64,000 bases of DNA. Source: an uncultured Oscillospiraceae bacterium. Its GTDB lineage: Bacteria > Bacillota > Clostridia > Oscillospirales > Oscillospiraceae. Position 1 is the stretch's first letter, and every line of letters begins with the position of its first letter. Shown here one piece after another: positions 57,013 to 64,000 of the stretch. The position numbers and the translations under genes were made by a program. The DNA lies in NCBI GenBank assembly GCA_947624385.1, contig CANQJZ010000002.1:41926-105925 (forward strand), given 5' to 3'. The notes below the pieces were generated by a model. It saw only the letters and a program-made list of their open reading frames with translations, was not told where the DNA came from and made no database searches.

Positions 57013-57747
57013 ATGCGGCCCATACAAGAACTGCTGTCCGATAAAAAAGCCGTCCTCTTTGACCTGGACGGCACGCTCGTCGATTCCATCGGCGTGTGGA
57101 ACGAGGCGGACGAACTTTTGGCCCGGGAGCTGACCGGCGCCGCCCCGGACCGGATAGAGATACGCCGGTTTCGGGAGGACTGTCTGCGCCGGTTCCGGGA
57201 CGAGCCGGAGCCCTATCTGTGCTACTGCGCCCAGCTTAAAAAACGCTACGGCACGGACCTGTCCCCCCGGCAGGTCCAGGCCCGGCGGCAGGCCATCGCC
57301 CACGGGCTTTTAACGCGGACGGACTACCGCCCCGGCGCGGACATTTTTCTGCGGGCGTTGAAAGCGCGGGGCTATATCCTCGTCCTGGCCACCACCGGCC
57401 GCAGGGCCAGCGTGGACGTGTACCGGACGGAGAACGAAATAATCGCCGCCAAGGCCCCCATCGACGCCATATTTGACCGGGTATACACCTGCGAGGACGT
57501 GGCGGCCATCAAGCCGGACCCGGAAATATATATCCGGGCGCTTCAAGACCTGGGCCTGCCGGCGGAAAAATGCCTGGTGTTCGAGGACTCTTTGGCCGGG
57601 GTCCAGGCGGCCAAGGCCGCGGGGCTGGAGACGGTGGTTATGTACGACGCCCATTCCGACCCGGACCGGCCATCCATAAACGCCCTGGCGGACTGCCAGG
57701 CCCCGGATTATCCCACCCTTTTATCGTCGCTGAATTGGGGAGAATAA
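57013..57747 (+). CDS. HAD-superfamily hydrolase (beta-phosphoglucomutase/phosphatase-like)
   Basis: 244 residues. Motif I FDLDGTLVDS (about 14-23), motif II LVLATTGR, motif III Lys in AAIKPDPEIY, motif IV VFEDSLAGVQAAKAAG. The helical cap between motifs I and II places it near phosphoglucomutase/phosphatase members. ATG 57013 follows GGGAGAAAAT; an upstream ATG at 56980 lacks an SD. A hairpin (GGGGAGAA/TTCTCCCC, 57737-57760) overlaps its stop codon. Confidence 0.88.
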   Translation: MRPIQELLSDKKAVLFDLDGTLVDSIGVWNEADELLARELTGAAPDRIEIRRFREDCLRRFRDEPEPYLCYCAQLKKRYGTDLSPRQVQARRQAIAHGLLTRTDYRPGADIFLRALKARGYILVLATTGRRASVDVYRTENEIIAAKAPIDAIFDRVYTCEDVAAIKPDPEIYIRALQDLGLPAEKCLVFEDSLAGVQAAKAAGLETVVMYDAHSDPDRPSINALADCQAPDYPTLLSSLNWGE

Positions 57748-57829
57748 TACATTTCTCCCCCTATCGAATATTAAAATAATATCCCGTGAAAACCGGCTCG
57801 AAGGATCATAATTTTATGGGGATATCGGC

Positions 57830-58351
57830 ATGGTCTATTATGATAAAGATGGGATCGTAATTCGAGATCTGCGGCGGAGCGACGCTCAAACGCTTACGGA
57901 GGAAGAGGTCGCGCAGGGCTGGGATTCGACGATCGATAAATACGAAATGCGGCTGAGACACCAGGCCGAGGGCAGATCGATCGCATTGGCCGCAGAATGG
58001 AACGGTAATATTGCCGGATATATCAACGTCTATCCCGACGCCAAAAGCGGCGCATTTGGAGACCTGGGCTACGCGGAGATCGTGGACTTCTCCGTTCTGG
58101 CGAAATACAGGCGCAGAGGCATTGGCGGCAAGCTCATGGACATTGCGGAGCAGATCGCGTTTTCATATTCGGACGTGATCTATCTGGGCGTGGGACTGCA
58201 CAGCGGATACGGAAGCGCCCAGAGAATGTACGTCAAGCGGGGATACGTTCCGGACGGCGGCGGCATCTGGTATAAAGATGCGGTCTGCGAACCGTATCAC
58301 GATTGCCGGAATGACGACGATCTGGTATTGTATTTATCTAAGCATATTTGA
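57830..58351 (+). CDS. GNAT-family N-acetyltransferase
   Basis: 173 residues. GNAT fold: IRDLRRSDAQTL start, VDFSVLAKYRRRGIGGKLMDIAEQIA with the R/QxxGxG/A acetyl-CoA loop (about 89-100) and GSAQRMYVKRGYVPDG as motif B. The substrate is unknown. Its codons end in A/T more often than those of adjacent genes, which may indicate recent transfer. GGGG lies upstream of ATG 57830. Confidence 0.87.
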   Translation: MVYYDKDGIVIRDLRRSDAQTLTEEEVAQGWDSTIDKYEMRLRHQAEGRSIALAAEWNGNIAGYINVYPDAKSGAFGDLGYAEIVDFSVLAKYRRRGIGGKLMDIAEQIAFSYSDVIYLGVGLHSGYGSAQRMYVKRGYVPDGGGIWYKDAVCEPYHDCRNDDDLVLYLSKHI

Positions 58352-58373
58352 CGGGACAGGGAGAGAGTTTTTC

Positions 58374-58784
58374 ATGCAGCCGTATCATCACAAAGTGCAG
58401 TATTACGAGACGGACAAGATGGGCATCACCCACCACGCCAACTATATCCACTGGATGGAGGAGGCCCGTATCGACCTGCTGGACCAGCTGGGCTTCCCTT
58501 TTGACAAACTGGAGGCGCTGGGCATCGGCTCGCCGGTGATGAGCGTGGAGTGCCGGTACCGCTCGCCCAGCACCTTCGCGGACGACATCGCCGTGGCCGT
58601 GCATGTGGAGACGCTCAAGAGCGTGCGGGTCCGGTTCATCTACGAGATGACGAAGGCGGACGGGACCGTGGTGTGCCAGGCCAGAAGCGAGCACTGTTTC
58701 GTCAGCCCCGAGGGAAAGCTCCTGCGGCTGGACAAGGCATGTCCCGCCCTGGCGGAAAAGCTGGCGGCGCTGGCCCAGGGGTGA
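58374..58784 (+). CDS. 4-hydroxybenzoyl-CoA thioesterase (4HBT)-family protein
   Basis: 136 residues. Hotdog fold with the 4HBT signature YYETDKMGITHHANYIHWMEEAR (read at about 9-31), where the Asp-x-Met-Gly and the His-x-x-Tyr positions are conserved. Likely an acyl-CoA thioesterase of the YbgC type. ATG 58374 follows GGGAGAG. Confidence 0.9.
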   Translation: MQPYHHKVQYYETDKMGITHHANYIHWMEEARIDLLDQLGFPFDKLEALGIGSPVMSVECRYRSPSTFADDIAVAVHVETLKSVRVRFIYEMTKADGTVVCQARSEHCFVSPEGKLLRLDKACPALAEKLAALAQG

Positions 58785-58822
58785 TTTTCCCGCCAAATGG
58801 ATATACTACGACCGAGCGCCTC

Positions 58823-58852
58823 TTGCGGAGGACCGGGCGGTTGTGATACAAT
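58823..58852 (+). promoter_or_regulatory. Promoter of the thioredoxin reductase-trxA-valS operon
   Basis: TTGCGG (58823-58828), 18-base spacer, TACAAT (58847-58852), extended -10 TG. Confidence 0.6.
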
Positions 58853-58889
58853 GCCTTTTTGGCAGTATGTGACACACGGAGGGCGGTTT

Positions 58890-59720
58890 ATGGACGGCAG
58901 CGCCTTTGACATCCTCATATTGGGCGCGGGACCGGCGGGCGTCTCGGCGGCGCTGACCGCACGCGCCCGGGGTCGGTCCGTGGCCGTGCTGGGCTCGGAC
59001 CCCATGCGCTCGGCCTTGGCCAGAGCGGAGCGTATCGACAATTACCCCGGCCTTTCCGGCATGAGCGGGCGGGACATGCTGGCCGCCATGCTGGGGGACC
59101 TGCAACGGCAGGGCATACCGCGTATCACAGGCCGGGCCACGGCCGTCATGCCCTTTCACGGCCGGTTCATGGTGAGCGCGGAGCGGGACGTGTACGAAGC
59201 CGGGGCGCTGATCCTGGCCGCCGGCACCCAGCAGGCCGCACGGCCATACCCCGGTGAGGCAGAGCTGCTGGGCCGGGGCGTCAGCTACTGCGCCACATGC
59301 GACGGGATGCTGTACCGGGGCAGACGGGTGGCTGTACTTGGCCTGAGCGCCGGGAGCGAGGCGGACCGGGACTTTCTGGAAAGTATCGGCTGCCAGGTCC
59401 TGTATTTCCCCGGGACTCAGGCGAAAAACGTTGAAATACAGGGAGAGGAAAAGGTCACGGGCCTGTCCGTAAACGGCGAGGAATACGCCGTGGACGGGGT
59501 GTTCGTGCTGCGGGACGCGGTGGCGGCGGACGTGCTGCTGCCGGGGCTCGATATGTCGGACGGACACATTACCGTGGGGCCGGATATGGCCACAAGCGTG
59601 CCCGGCGTATTCGCCGCCGGGGACTGCACCGGCCGGCCCTACCAGATCGCCCGGGCCGTAGGACAGGGAAATATCGCGGCGCTGGCCGCGGACAGATATG
59701 TAAAGGAGCATGAAAAATGA
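58890..59720 (+). CDS. Thioredoxin-reductase-like flavoprotein lacking NADPH-binding motifs
   Basis: 276 residues, shorter than the usual 310. FAD motif GAGPAGVSAALTA (about 12), redox pair CATC (about 133-136) and the C-terminal GVFAAGDCTGRPYQIARAVGQGNIAA are present. In place of the GGGDSA NADPH loop it has LGLSAGSEADRD, and no HRRxxxR motif is found. This pattern matches the ferredoxin-dependent or deep-branching flavin thioredoxin reductases described from Clostridium and relatives, which do not use NADPH. The gene immediately precedes trxA (4-bp overlap). ATG 58890 has GGAGG upstream. Confidence 0.85.
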   Translation: MDGSAFDILILGAGPAGVSAALTARARGRSVAVLGSDPMRSALARAERIDNYPGLSGMSGRDMLAAMLGDLQRQGIPRITGRATAVMPFHGRFMVSAERDVYEAGALILAAGTQQAARPYPGEAELLGRGVSYCATCDGMLYRGRRVAVLGLSAGSEADRDFLESIGCQVLYFPGTQAKNVEIQGEEKVTGLSVNGEEYAVDGVFVLRDAVAADVLLPGLDMSDGHITVGPDMATSVPGVFAAGDCTGRPYQIARAVGQGNIAALAADRYVKEHEK

Positions 59721-60016
59721 TCCAGGAGCTTACCAGCGAGAATTTTGACCAGATCACCGCCGCCGGCGACGTGCTGGTGGATTTTTGGGCCGTGTGGTGC
59801 GGCCCGTGCAGGATGCAGAGTCCCATCGTGGACGAGTTCGCGGACAAACACCCGGACGTGACCGTGTGCAAGGTGAACGTGGACAGCGAGCCCGCCCTGG
59901 CGGCCCGATTCGGCATCGCGGCCATCCCCACCCTGGCGGCCTTCCGGGGCGGCCAGCTGACGGGCAAGAAAGTGGGCCTGTCCGATTTGGAAGAGATCGA
60001 GGACATGTACAAATGA
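59717..60016 (+). CDS. trxA: Thioredoxin
   Basis: 99 residues. Active site WCGPC (about 28-32), [18 protein letters not shown], cis-Pro in AAIPTLAAF. It takes electrons from the adjacent flavoprotein and reduces protein disulfides in the cytoplasm. The start overlaps the reductase stop (ATGA) and its own stop overlaps the valS start, so three genes are translationally linked. Confidence 0.96.
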   Translation: MIQELTSENFDQITAAGDVLVDFWAVWCGPCRMQSPIVDEFADKHPDVTVCKVNVDSEPALAARFGIAAIPTLAAFRGGQLTGKKVGLSDLEEIEDMYK

Positions 60017-62619
60017 GAGAACTGCCGAAACAGTACGACCCCCAGCAGGTCGAGAGTAAAATTTATCAGCAGTGGCTGGACGGGAACTATTTCCACGCTG
60101 AGCGTGATCCCGAGAAAAAGCCCTTCACCATCGTCATCCCGCCCCCCAACGTGACGGGCCAGCTGCACCTGGGCCACGCCGTGGACGAGACCATCCAGGA
60201 CGTGCTCATCCGCCATAAGCGCATGAAGGGCTACGCCGCCCTGTGGGTGCCGGGGTGCGACCACGCGGGCATCGCCACCCAGATCAAGGTCGAGGAAGAT
60301 CTTCGCGTCAACGAGGGCCTGACCCGTTTTGACCTGGGCCGGGACAAGTTTCTGGACCGGGTGTGGGACTGGAAAAATAAGTTCGGCGACCGTATCGTGA
60401 CCCAGCTGAAAACCCTCGGTTCCTCCTGCGACTGGGACCGCCAGCGCTTCACCATGGACGAGGGCTGCTCCAAGGCCGTGCGGGAGGTCTTCTGCTCCCT
60501 GTACGAAAAGGGCCTTATTTACAAGGGCAAGCGTATCATCAACTGGTGCCCCCACTGCACCACCGCGCTTTCCGACGCGGAGGTGGAGTACGAGGAAAAA
60601 CCCGGCCACCTGTGGCACCTGCGCTATCCCCTGGCGGACGGCTCCGGGGAGGTCGTGGTGGCAACTACGCGCCCCGAGACCATGCTGGGCGACACCGGCG
60701 TGGCCGTGAACCCCGCCGACGAGCGGTATACCTCCATCGTGGGCAAGACGTGCATCCTGCCCCTGGTGGGCCGGGAGATACCCATCGTGGCGGACGATTA
60801 CGTGGACATGGCCTTCGGCACCGGCTGCGTGAAGATGACCCCCTGCCACGACCCCAACGACTTTGAAGTCGGCCTGCGCCATGACCTGGAACAGATACTG
60901 GTCATCGACGACAACGGCTGCATCATCAACGGCGGCAAATATAACGGCCTGGACCGGTACGAGGCCCGGAAAGTCATTTTGCACGACCTGGAGGAACAGG
61001 GCTATCTGGTGAAGGTAGAGGAACACGTACATAACGTGGGCACCTGCTACCGCTGCCACTCCGACGTGGAGCCGCTGGCCAGCGACCAGTGGTTCGTGAA
61101 GATGGAGCCGCTGGCAAAAGAGGCCATCCGTGTCGTGGAGGACGGCACCATCAAATTCGTCCCCGACCGGTTCGCCAAGACGTATCTCAACTGGATGCAC
61201 AACGTGCGCGACTGGTGCATTTCCCGCCAGCTCTGGTGGGGCCACCAGATACCGGCCTGGTACTGCGCGGACTGCGGCCACGTGACCGTGAGCCGCGAGG
61301 ACGCCTGTCGGTGCGAAAAGTGCGGCTCCGAGCACATCACCCGCGACCCGGACGTGCTGGACACCTGGTTCAGCTCCGCCCTGTGGCCCTTCTCCACCCT
61401 GGGCTGGCCGGAAAAGACGGAGGACCTGGAATACTTCTATCCCACCGACGTGCTGGTGACGGGCTATGACATCATCTTCTTCTGGGTGGCCCGGATGATC
61501 TTCTCCGGCATGGAGCACATGAAAAAGGAGCCCTTTAAGACCGTGCTGATACACGGCCTCATCCGGGACCCCCACGGCAAGAAGATGTCGAAGTCCGCCG
61601 GCAACGGCGTGGACCCCATCGAGATGATCGACAAGTATGGCGCGGACGCGCTGCGCTTCAACCTCATCACCGGCAACTCCCCCGGCAACGACATGCGCTT
61701 TTATGAGGAGCGCTGCGAGGCCATGCGCAACTTCGCCAACAAGCTGTGGAACGCGGCCCGGTACGTGATGATGAACCTGACCGTGGAGAAAAACGAGCTC
61801 CCGGCGGAGCTCAAGCTGGAGGACAAGTGGATACTGTCCAAGCTGCAAAGCCTCATCGCCGAGGTCAACGAGAACTTCGACAAGTACGAGCTTGGTCTGG
61901 CCGCCACGAAAATCTACGACTTTATCTGGGACAGCTTCTGCGACTGGTACATCGAGATCACCAAGCCCCGTCTGCGGGAGGGGGACAGGAGCGCCCAGCA
62001 GGTGCTTCTGTACGTGCTGACAGACATCCTGCGGCTGCTGCACCCCTTCATGCCCTTCATCACCGAGGAGATCTACGGCGCCATCCCCCATGAGGCCCAG
62101 GCGCTCATCATCGACCGGTACCCGGAATATGACGCCGCCCTGGCCTTTAAACAGGAAGAAGCGGACTTTGAATCCGTCATGGAGGCGGTCAAGGCCATCC
62201 GCAGCCGTCGGGCGGAGATGAACGTGCCCCCCGCCAAGCGGCCCCATATCACCATCGTCACGGAAAAGCCCGACGTGTTCCGGGCCGGGACCATGTATAT
62301 GGCGAACCTGGCCTTTGCCGGCGGCGTGAACGTGACGGGAGAGACCCCGGCCGATACGGCGGGCATGGTGAACGTGGTCACCGGCGACGCGTCCATCTAC
62401 ATGCCCCTGGCGGAGCTGGTGGACCTGGACAAGGAGCGCGCCCGCATCGAAAAGGAGCTGGAAAAGGCCCGCGGGGACATAGAGAACCAGCAGAAAAAGC
62501 TGGCAAACGAGAGCTTCGTCTCCCGTGCCCCGGAGCGTGTGGTCGCCGCCGAGCGGGACAAGCTTGCCAAGGCCCAGGCCCTCGCGGCGAATCTGGAAGA
62601 AAGTTTGAAAAATTTGTGA
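60013..62619 (+). CDS. valS: Valyl-tRNA synthetase
   Basis: 868 residues. Class I synthetase: HIGH-type motif HLGHA ([16 protein letters not shown]), KMSKS present as KKMSKSAGN, the editing (CP1) domain with [17 protein letters not shown] and the [19 protein letters not shown] segment. An extended C-terminal coiled coil ([22 protein letters not shown] region) is typical of ValRS. Zn-binding cysteine pairs appear in the insertion ([15 protein letters not shown]). ATG 60013 overlaps trxA. No T-box leader is visible upstream, unlike many Firmicutes valS genes, since it lies inside an operon. Confidence 0.98.
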   Translation: MRELPKQYDPQQVESKIYQQWLDGNYFHAERDPEKKPFTIVIPPPNVTGQLHLGHAVDETIQDVLIRHKRMKGYAALWVPGCDHAGIATQIKVEEDLRVNEGLTRFDLGRDKFLDRVWDWKNKFGDRIVTQLKTLGSSCDWDRQRFTMDEGCSKAVREVFCSLYEKGLIYKGKRIINWCPHCTTALSDAEVEYEEKPGHLWHLRYPLADGSGEVVVATTRPETMLGDTGVAVNPADERYTSIVGKTCILPLVGREIPIVADDYVDMAFGTGCVKMTPCHDPNDFEVGLRHDLEQILVIDDNGCIINGGKYNGLDRYEARKVILHDLEEQGYLVKVEEHVHNVGTCYRCHSDVEPLASDQWFVKMEPLAKEAIRVVEDGTIKFVPDRFAKTYLNWMHNVRDWCISRQLWWGHQIPAWYCADCGHVTVSREDACRCEKCGSEHITRDPDVLDTWFSSALWPFSTLGWPEKTEDLEYFYPTDVLVTGYDIIFFWVARMIFSGMEHMKKEPFKTVLIHGLIRDPHGKKMSKSAGNGVDPIEMIDKYGADALRFNLITGNSPGNDMRFYEERCEAMRNFANKLWNAARYVMMNLTVEKNELPAELKLEDKWILSKLQSLIAEVNENFDKYELGLAATKIYDFIWDSFCDWYIEITKPRLREGDRSAQQVLLYVLTDILRLLHPFMPFITEEIYGAIPHEAQALIIDRYPEYDAALAFKQEEADFESVMEAVKAIRSRRAEMNVPPAKRPHITIVTEKPDVFRAGTMYMANLAFAGGVNVTGETPADTAGMVNVVTGDASIYMPLAELVDLDKERARIEKELEKARGDIENQQKKLANESFVSRAPERVVAAERDKLAKAQALAANLEESLKNL

Positions 62620-62642
62620 GATTGTAAGCTTCAAGATTTGGA

Positions 62643-62672
62643 TTGACAGAAAGCGGACCGCCGGTATATACT
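62643..62672 (+). promoter_or_regulatory. Promoter of the PBECR4-like gene
   Basis: TTGACA (62643-62648), 18-base spacer, TATACT (62667-62672). Confidence 0.7.
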
Positions 62673-62679
62673 GTGTGTA

Positions 62680-62799
62680 GCGGGTATATGCCCCGCCTGT
62701 GAAGCAAGGATTTTTCTGAGAAGTGCTTGTGGAGGCTCCGAGCCGGTTTGGTGTGATCCGAGACTCAGATAGGCGTCAGCCGAAAAAGAAAACACTATT
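62680..62799 (+). promoter_or_regulatory. Structured leader of about 120 bases before the PBECR4-like gene
   Basis: TCTGAG (62715-62720) pairs with CTCAGA (62764-62769), enclosing the hairpin GGCT/AGCC. GCGGG/CCCGC lies before it, and GGC/GCC after. No SD precedes ATG 62800, so the leader may control translation or be an RNA gene by itself. Confidence 0.35.
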
Positions 62800-63426
62800 A
62801 TGTCAGAGAGCGCCCCAACTTTTGTTGAGGCGCTTTCTGTAGCAATGAGGGCAAAAATGGGACAGATAGAGAATACCATCGCCGTATATGAAAGGCTGAA
62901 AGGCAAGAAATACAAAATCACCATCGACAATGGCGATGAGGTCGTCTTCCGCTTTGGAACAGAGCATTATCATCATCTGGCCGGCTATCACTATTTGACA
63001 GATGTTGCCGGCATAGCCGAGCCGCGGGACGGGGCCAGGCATTTTTACCGGCGGCTGAAAAACGCCAGGATCAAAACAGAGCTGATAACCGGGAGCAGTC
63101 ATTTCGCTTCCATCCGGGACAGAATAGACAGCTTTGCGACCATCGAAGAGATCGTCGCGCCGGGCAAGGCGAAGGTGATCGTCGATTTTGATAAGAAAAA
63201 AGCGGATTCAAAAATAAACGCAAAATACTTTTTGTTTAAACGAGCAGGGGACCCGCTGAAAGGAGAGCCGGTCACATATTATATGCTGTTTCTGGGATAT
63301 AACAACAGTCGCTCTGAATACTATCCCGCTACATACGTTGTGGAACCATCGAGAAAATACGTGAATGGCCAAACTTTTTTCGATTGCACGATCGAGTGCC
63401 TGGGCTCAAAGATCAGCGCAAAATAG
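62800..63426 (+). CDS. Possible PBECR4-type (phage Barnase-EndoU-colicin-RelE-like) nuclease domain protein
   Basis: 208 residues. The segment VVFRFGTEHYHHLAGYHYLTDV, shortened here, has the HxxHLxG pattern of PBECR4 domains often found in phage and mobile elements, with Arg/His in a following RHFYRRLK stretch and a later Arg in NNSRSEYYP. No signal peptide or TM. The AT-richer codon use differs from the neighbouring valS, suggesting acquisition. It lacks an SD before ATG 62800, and its 120-base leader is unusual. The assignment rests on motif recall; an unknown small enzyme is possible. It is followed by a strong bidirectional terminator. Confidence 0.55.
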   Translation: MSESAPTFVEALSVAMRAKMGQIENTIAVYERLKGKKYKITIDNGDEVVFRFGTEHYHHLAGYHYLTDVAGIAEPRDGARHFYRRLKNARIKTELITGSSHFASIRDRIDSFATIEEIVAPGKAKVIVDFDKKKADSKINAKYFLFKRAGDPLKGEPVTYYMLFLGYNNSRSEYYPATYVVEPSRKYVNGQTFFDCTIECLGSKISAK

Positions 63427-63429
63427 CGC

Positions 63430-63465
63430 AAACGGGTCTGCCATCATCGCGGCAGACCCGTTTTT
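63430..63465. terminator. Rho-independent terminator after the PBECR4-like gene
   Basis: AAACGGGTCTGCC pairs with GGCAGACCCGTTT around an 8-base loop, followed by T. It serves the convergent XRE gene as well. Confidence 0.9.
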
Positions 63466-63468
63466 GAT

Positions 63469-63807
63469 CTATTGCACCTCTTTGAGCAGTTCCTCCGGCG
63501 TCAGGCCGTAGAGCCTGGCCAGGGCCATGAGATTGGTGGTGCTGGGGTCGGACCGGCCGCTCTCCCACTTTCTCACCGCCTGACGGCTGACGCCCAGCGC
63601 CTCCGCCACGAACTCCTGTGTCATGCCGCACCCGACCCGGCGGTTTTTCAGTGCCTCGCCCAGGGACCGGGCCGTCTCCGCCTTCTCTTGCCTGACCGGC
63701 TCGGACCGGATATATTTGCGCAGCGCCCTGATCACCAGATAGACCAGATAGCCGAACAGCGCGAAGCCGGGGAGGTAAATGAGGGCAATGACCAGTGTGG
63801 AAAACAT
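63469..63807 (-). CDS. Membrane-anchored XRE-family regulator
   Basis: 112 residues. An N-terminal TM helix (about 2-25) precedes a cytoplasmic linker and an HTH_3 domain at about 58-110 (RRVGCGMTQEFVAEALGVSRQAVRKWESGRSDP, in two blocks). The order TM first, HTH last is the reverse of most one-component membrane XRE proteins. ATG 63807 has AGGAGG upstream; an in-frame ATG at 63864 would extend the protein across the dyad at 63845-63864. Targets are unknown. Confidence 0.85.
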   Translation of the reverse strand: MFSTLVIALIYLPGFALFGYLVYLVIRALRKYIRSEPVRQEKAETARSLGEALKNRRVGCGMTQEFVAEALGVSRQAVRKWESGRSDPSTTNLMALARLYGLTPEELLKEVQ

Positions 63808-63843
63808 ATCGCCGCCTCCTTGTATTATGAAGTAGTAGTTATT

Positions 63844-63874
63844 AATGACCCTCTCCAAGGTCATGTGCTACACT
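63844..63874 (+). promoter_or_regulatory. MerR-type promoter (19-base spacer with dyad) reading off the right edge
   Basis: AATGAC (63844-63849), 19-base spacer, TACACT (63869-63874). ATGACC (63845-63850) and GGTCAT (63859-63864) form a dyad in the spacer, a layout typical of MerR-family targets. Confidence 0.45.
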
Positions 63875-64000
63875 GGAAGGGATGCTGTGGATCGGTTTCA
63901 CACCCCTACCGCAAGACGGTTTCAGAAAGGCTCCGACCACAGCCCCTTGCAGTTTTGTTGATCAGTTAGATACCGCCAGACGGTTGATGTAGAACAAGGT
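63875..64000. other. Right edge: no supported gene
   Basis: A 12-codon minus-strand frame ending with a stop at 63962-63964 (…YINRLAVSN) could be the 3' end of a gene entering from the right. On the plus strand only a 36-codon frame starts at 63882. Neither is convincing. Confidence 0.3.

Noticed and set aside
59700..60013. T-box riboswitch for valS
   Set aside because: valS lies within an overlapping operon; no specifier loop or T-box sequence is seen.
59569..62634. 1,021-codon minus-strand open frame
   Set aside because: Antisense of valS and trxA, which are certain.

Overview
The window looks like a chromosomal segment of a GC-rich Firmicute, most likely a gut Oscillospiraceae-type clostridium. 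Genes are GC-rich but have Bacillus/Clostridium-style AGGAGG ribosome binding sites and TTGACA/TATAAT promoters, many with an extended -10. Typical Firmicutes families are present (EssC, PepV, YesL, DegV, SLH, DtxR, CCA-adding enzyme). Both edges are open: an EssC-type gene runs off the left end, and the right end stops in an unassigned stretch.

Region 1 (1-27,184) is dominated by what looks like one membrane phospho-signalling system beside a type VII secretion (T7SSb) gene. On the minus strand, two membrane FHA proteins precede the EssC ATPase (6,077 to 1). A serine recombinase, a parvulin lipoprotein and the potassium transporter genes trkA-trkH lie between. On the plus strand from 11,522 follow DUF805-FHA, zinc ribbon-FHA, two PP2C-like phosphatases, an HtrA-like protease with a cytoplasmic FHA tail, a tail-anchored Ser/Thr kinase and three large paralogous receptor kinases. 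The middle receptor kinase has lost the glycine loop and DFG motif and is probably a pseudokinase. Writers (kinases), erasers (PP2C), readers (FHA) and a secretion ATPase with its own FHA-like module are thus together.

Region 2 (27,185-39,193) is mostly housekeeping: acyltransferase plus PAP2 phosphatase, an XRE regulator with an ABC exporter behind a large inverted repeat, the operon pepV-yesL-pfkA, an SLH/transglutaminase lipoprotein, and two metal-related P-loop proteins (a His-rich CobW GTPase and a CobW-YcgQ fusion).

Region 3 (39,194-53,500) is accessory: a 1,898-residue surface protein behind a long leader, tRNA-Leu(UAG) behind a possibly bistable leader, three toxin-antitoxin modules within 2 kb (MntA-HepT, RelB-YafQ-like, Phd-ParE-like), DUF1015, a fibronectin-repeat C39-like peptidase, MATE and MFS exporters, and copies of a dispersed palindromic element.

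Region 4 (53,500-64,000) holds a DtxR-family regulator divergent from cca, then degV, a small coiled-coil protein, a HAD phosphatase, a GNAT enzyme, a thioesterase, an unusual thioredoxin reductase with trxA and valS in one overlapping operon, a possible PBECR4-type nuclease and a membrane-anchored XRE regulator.
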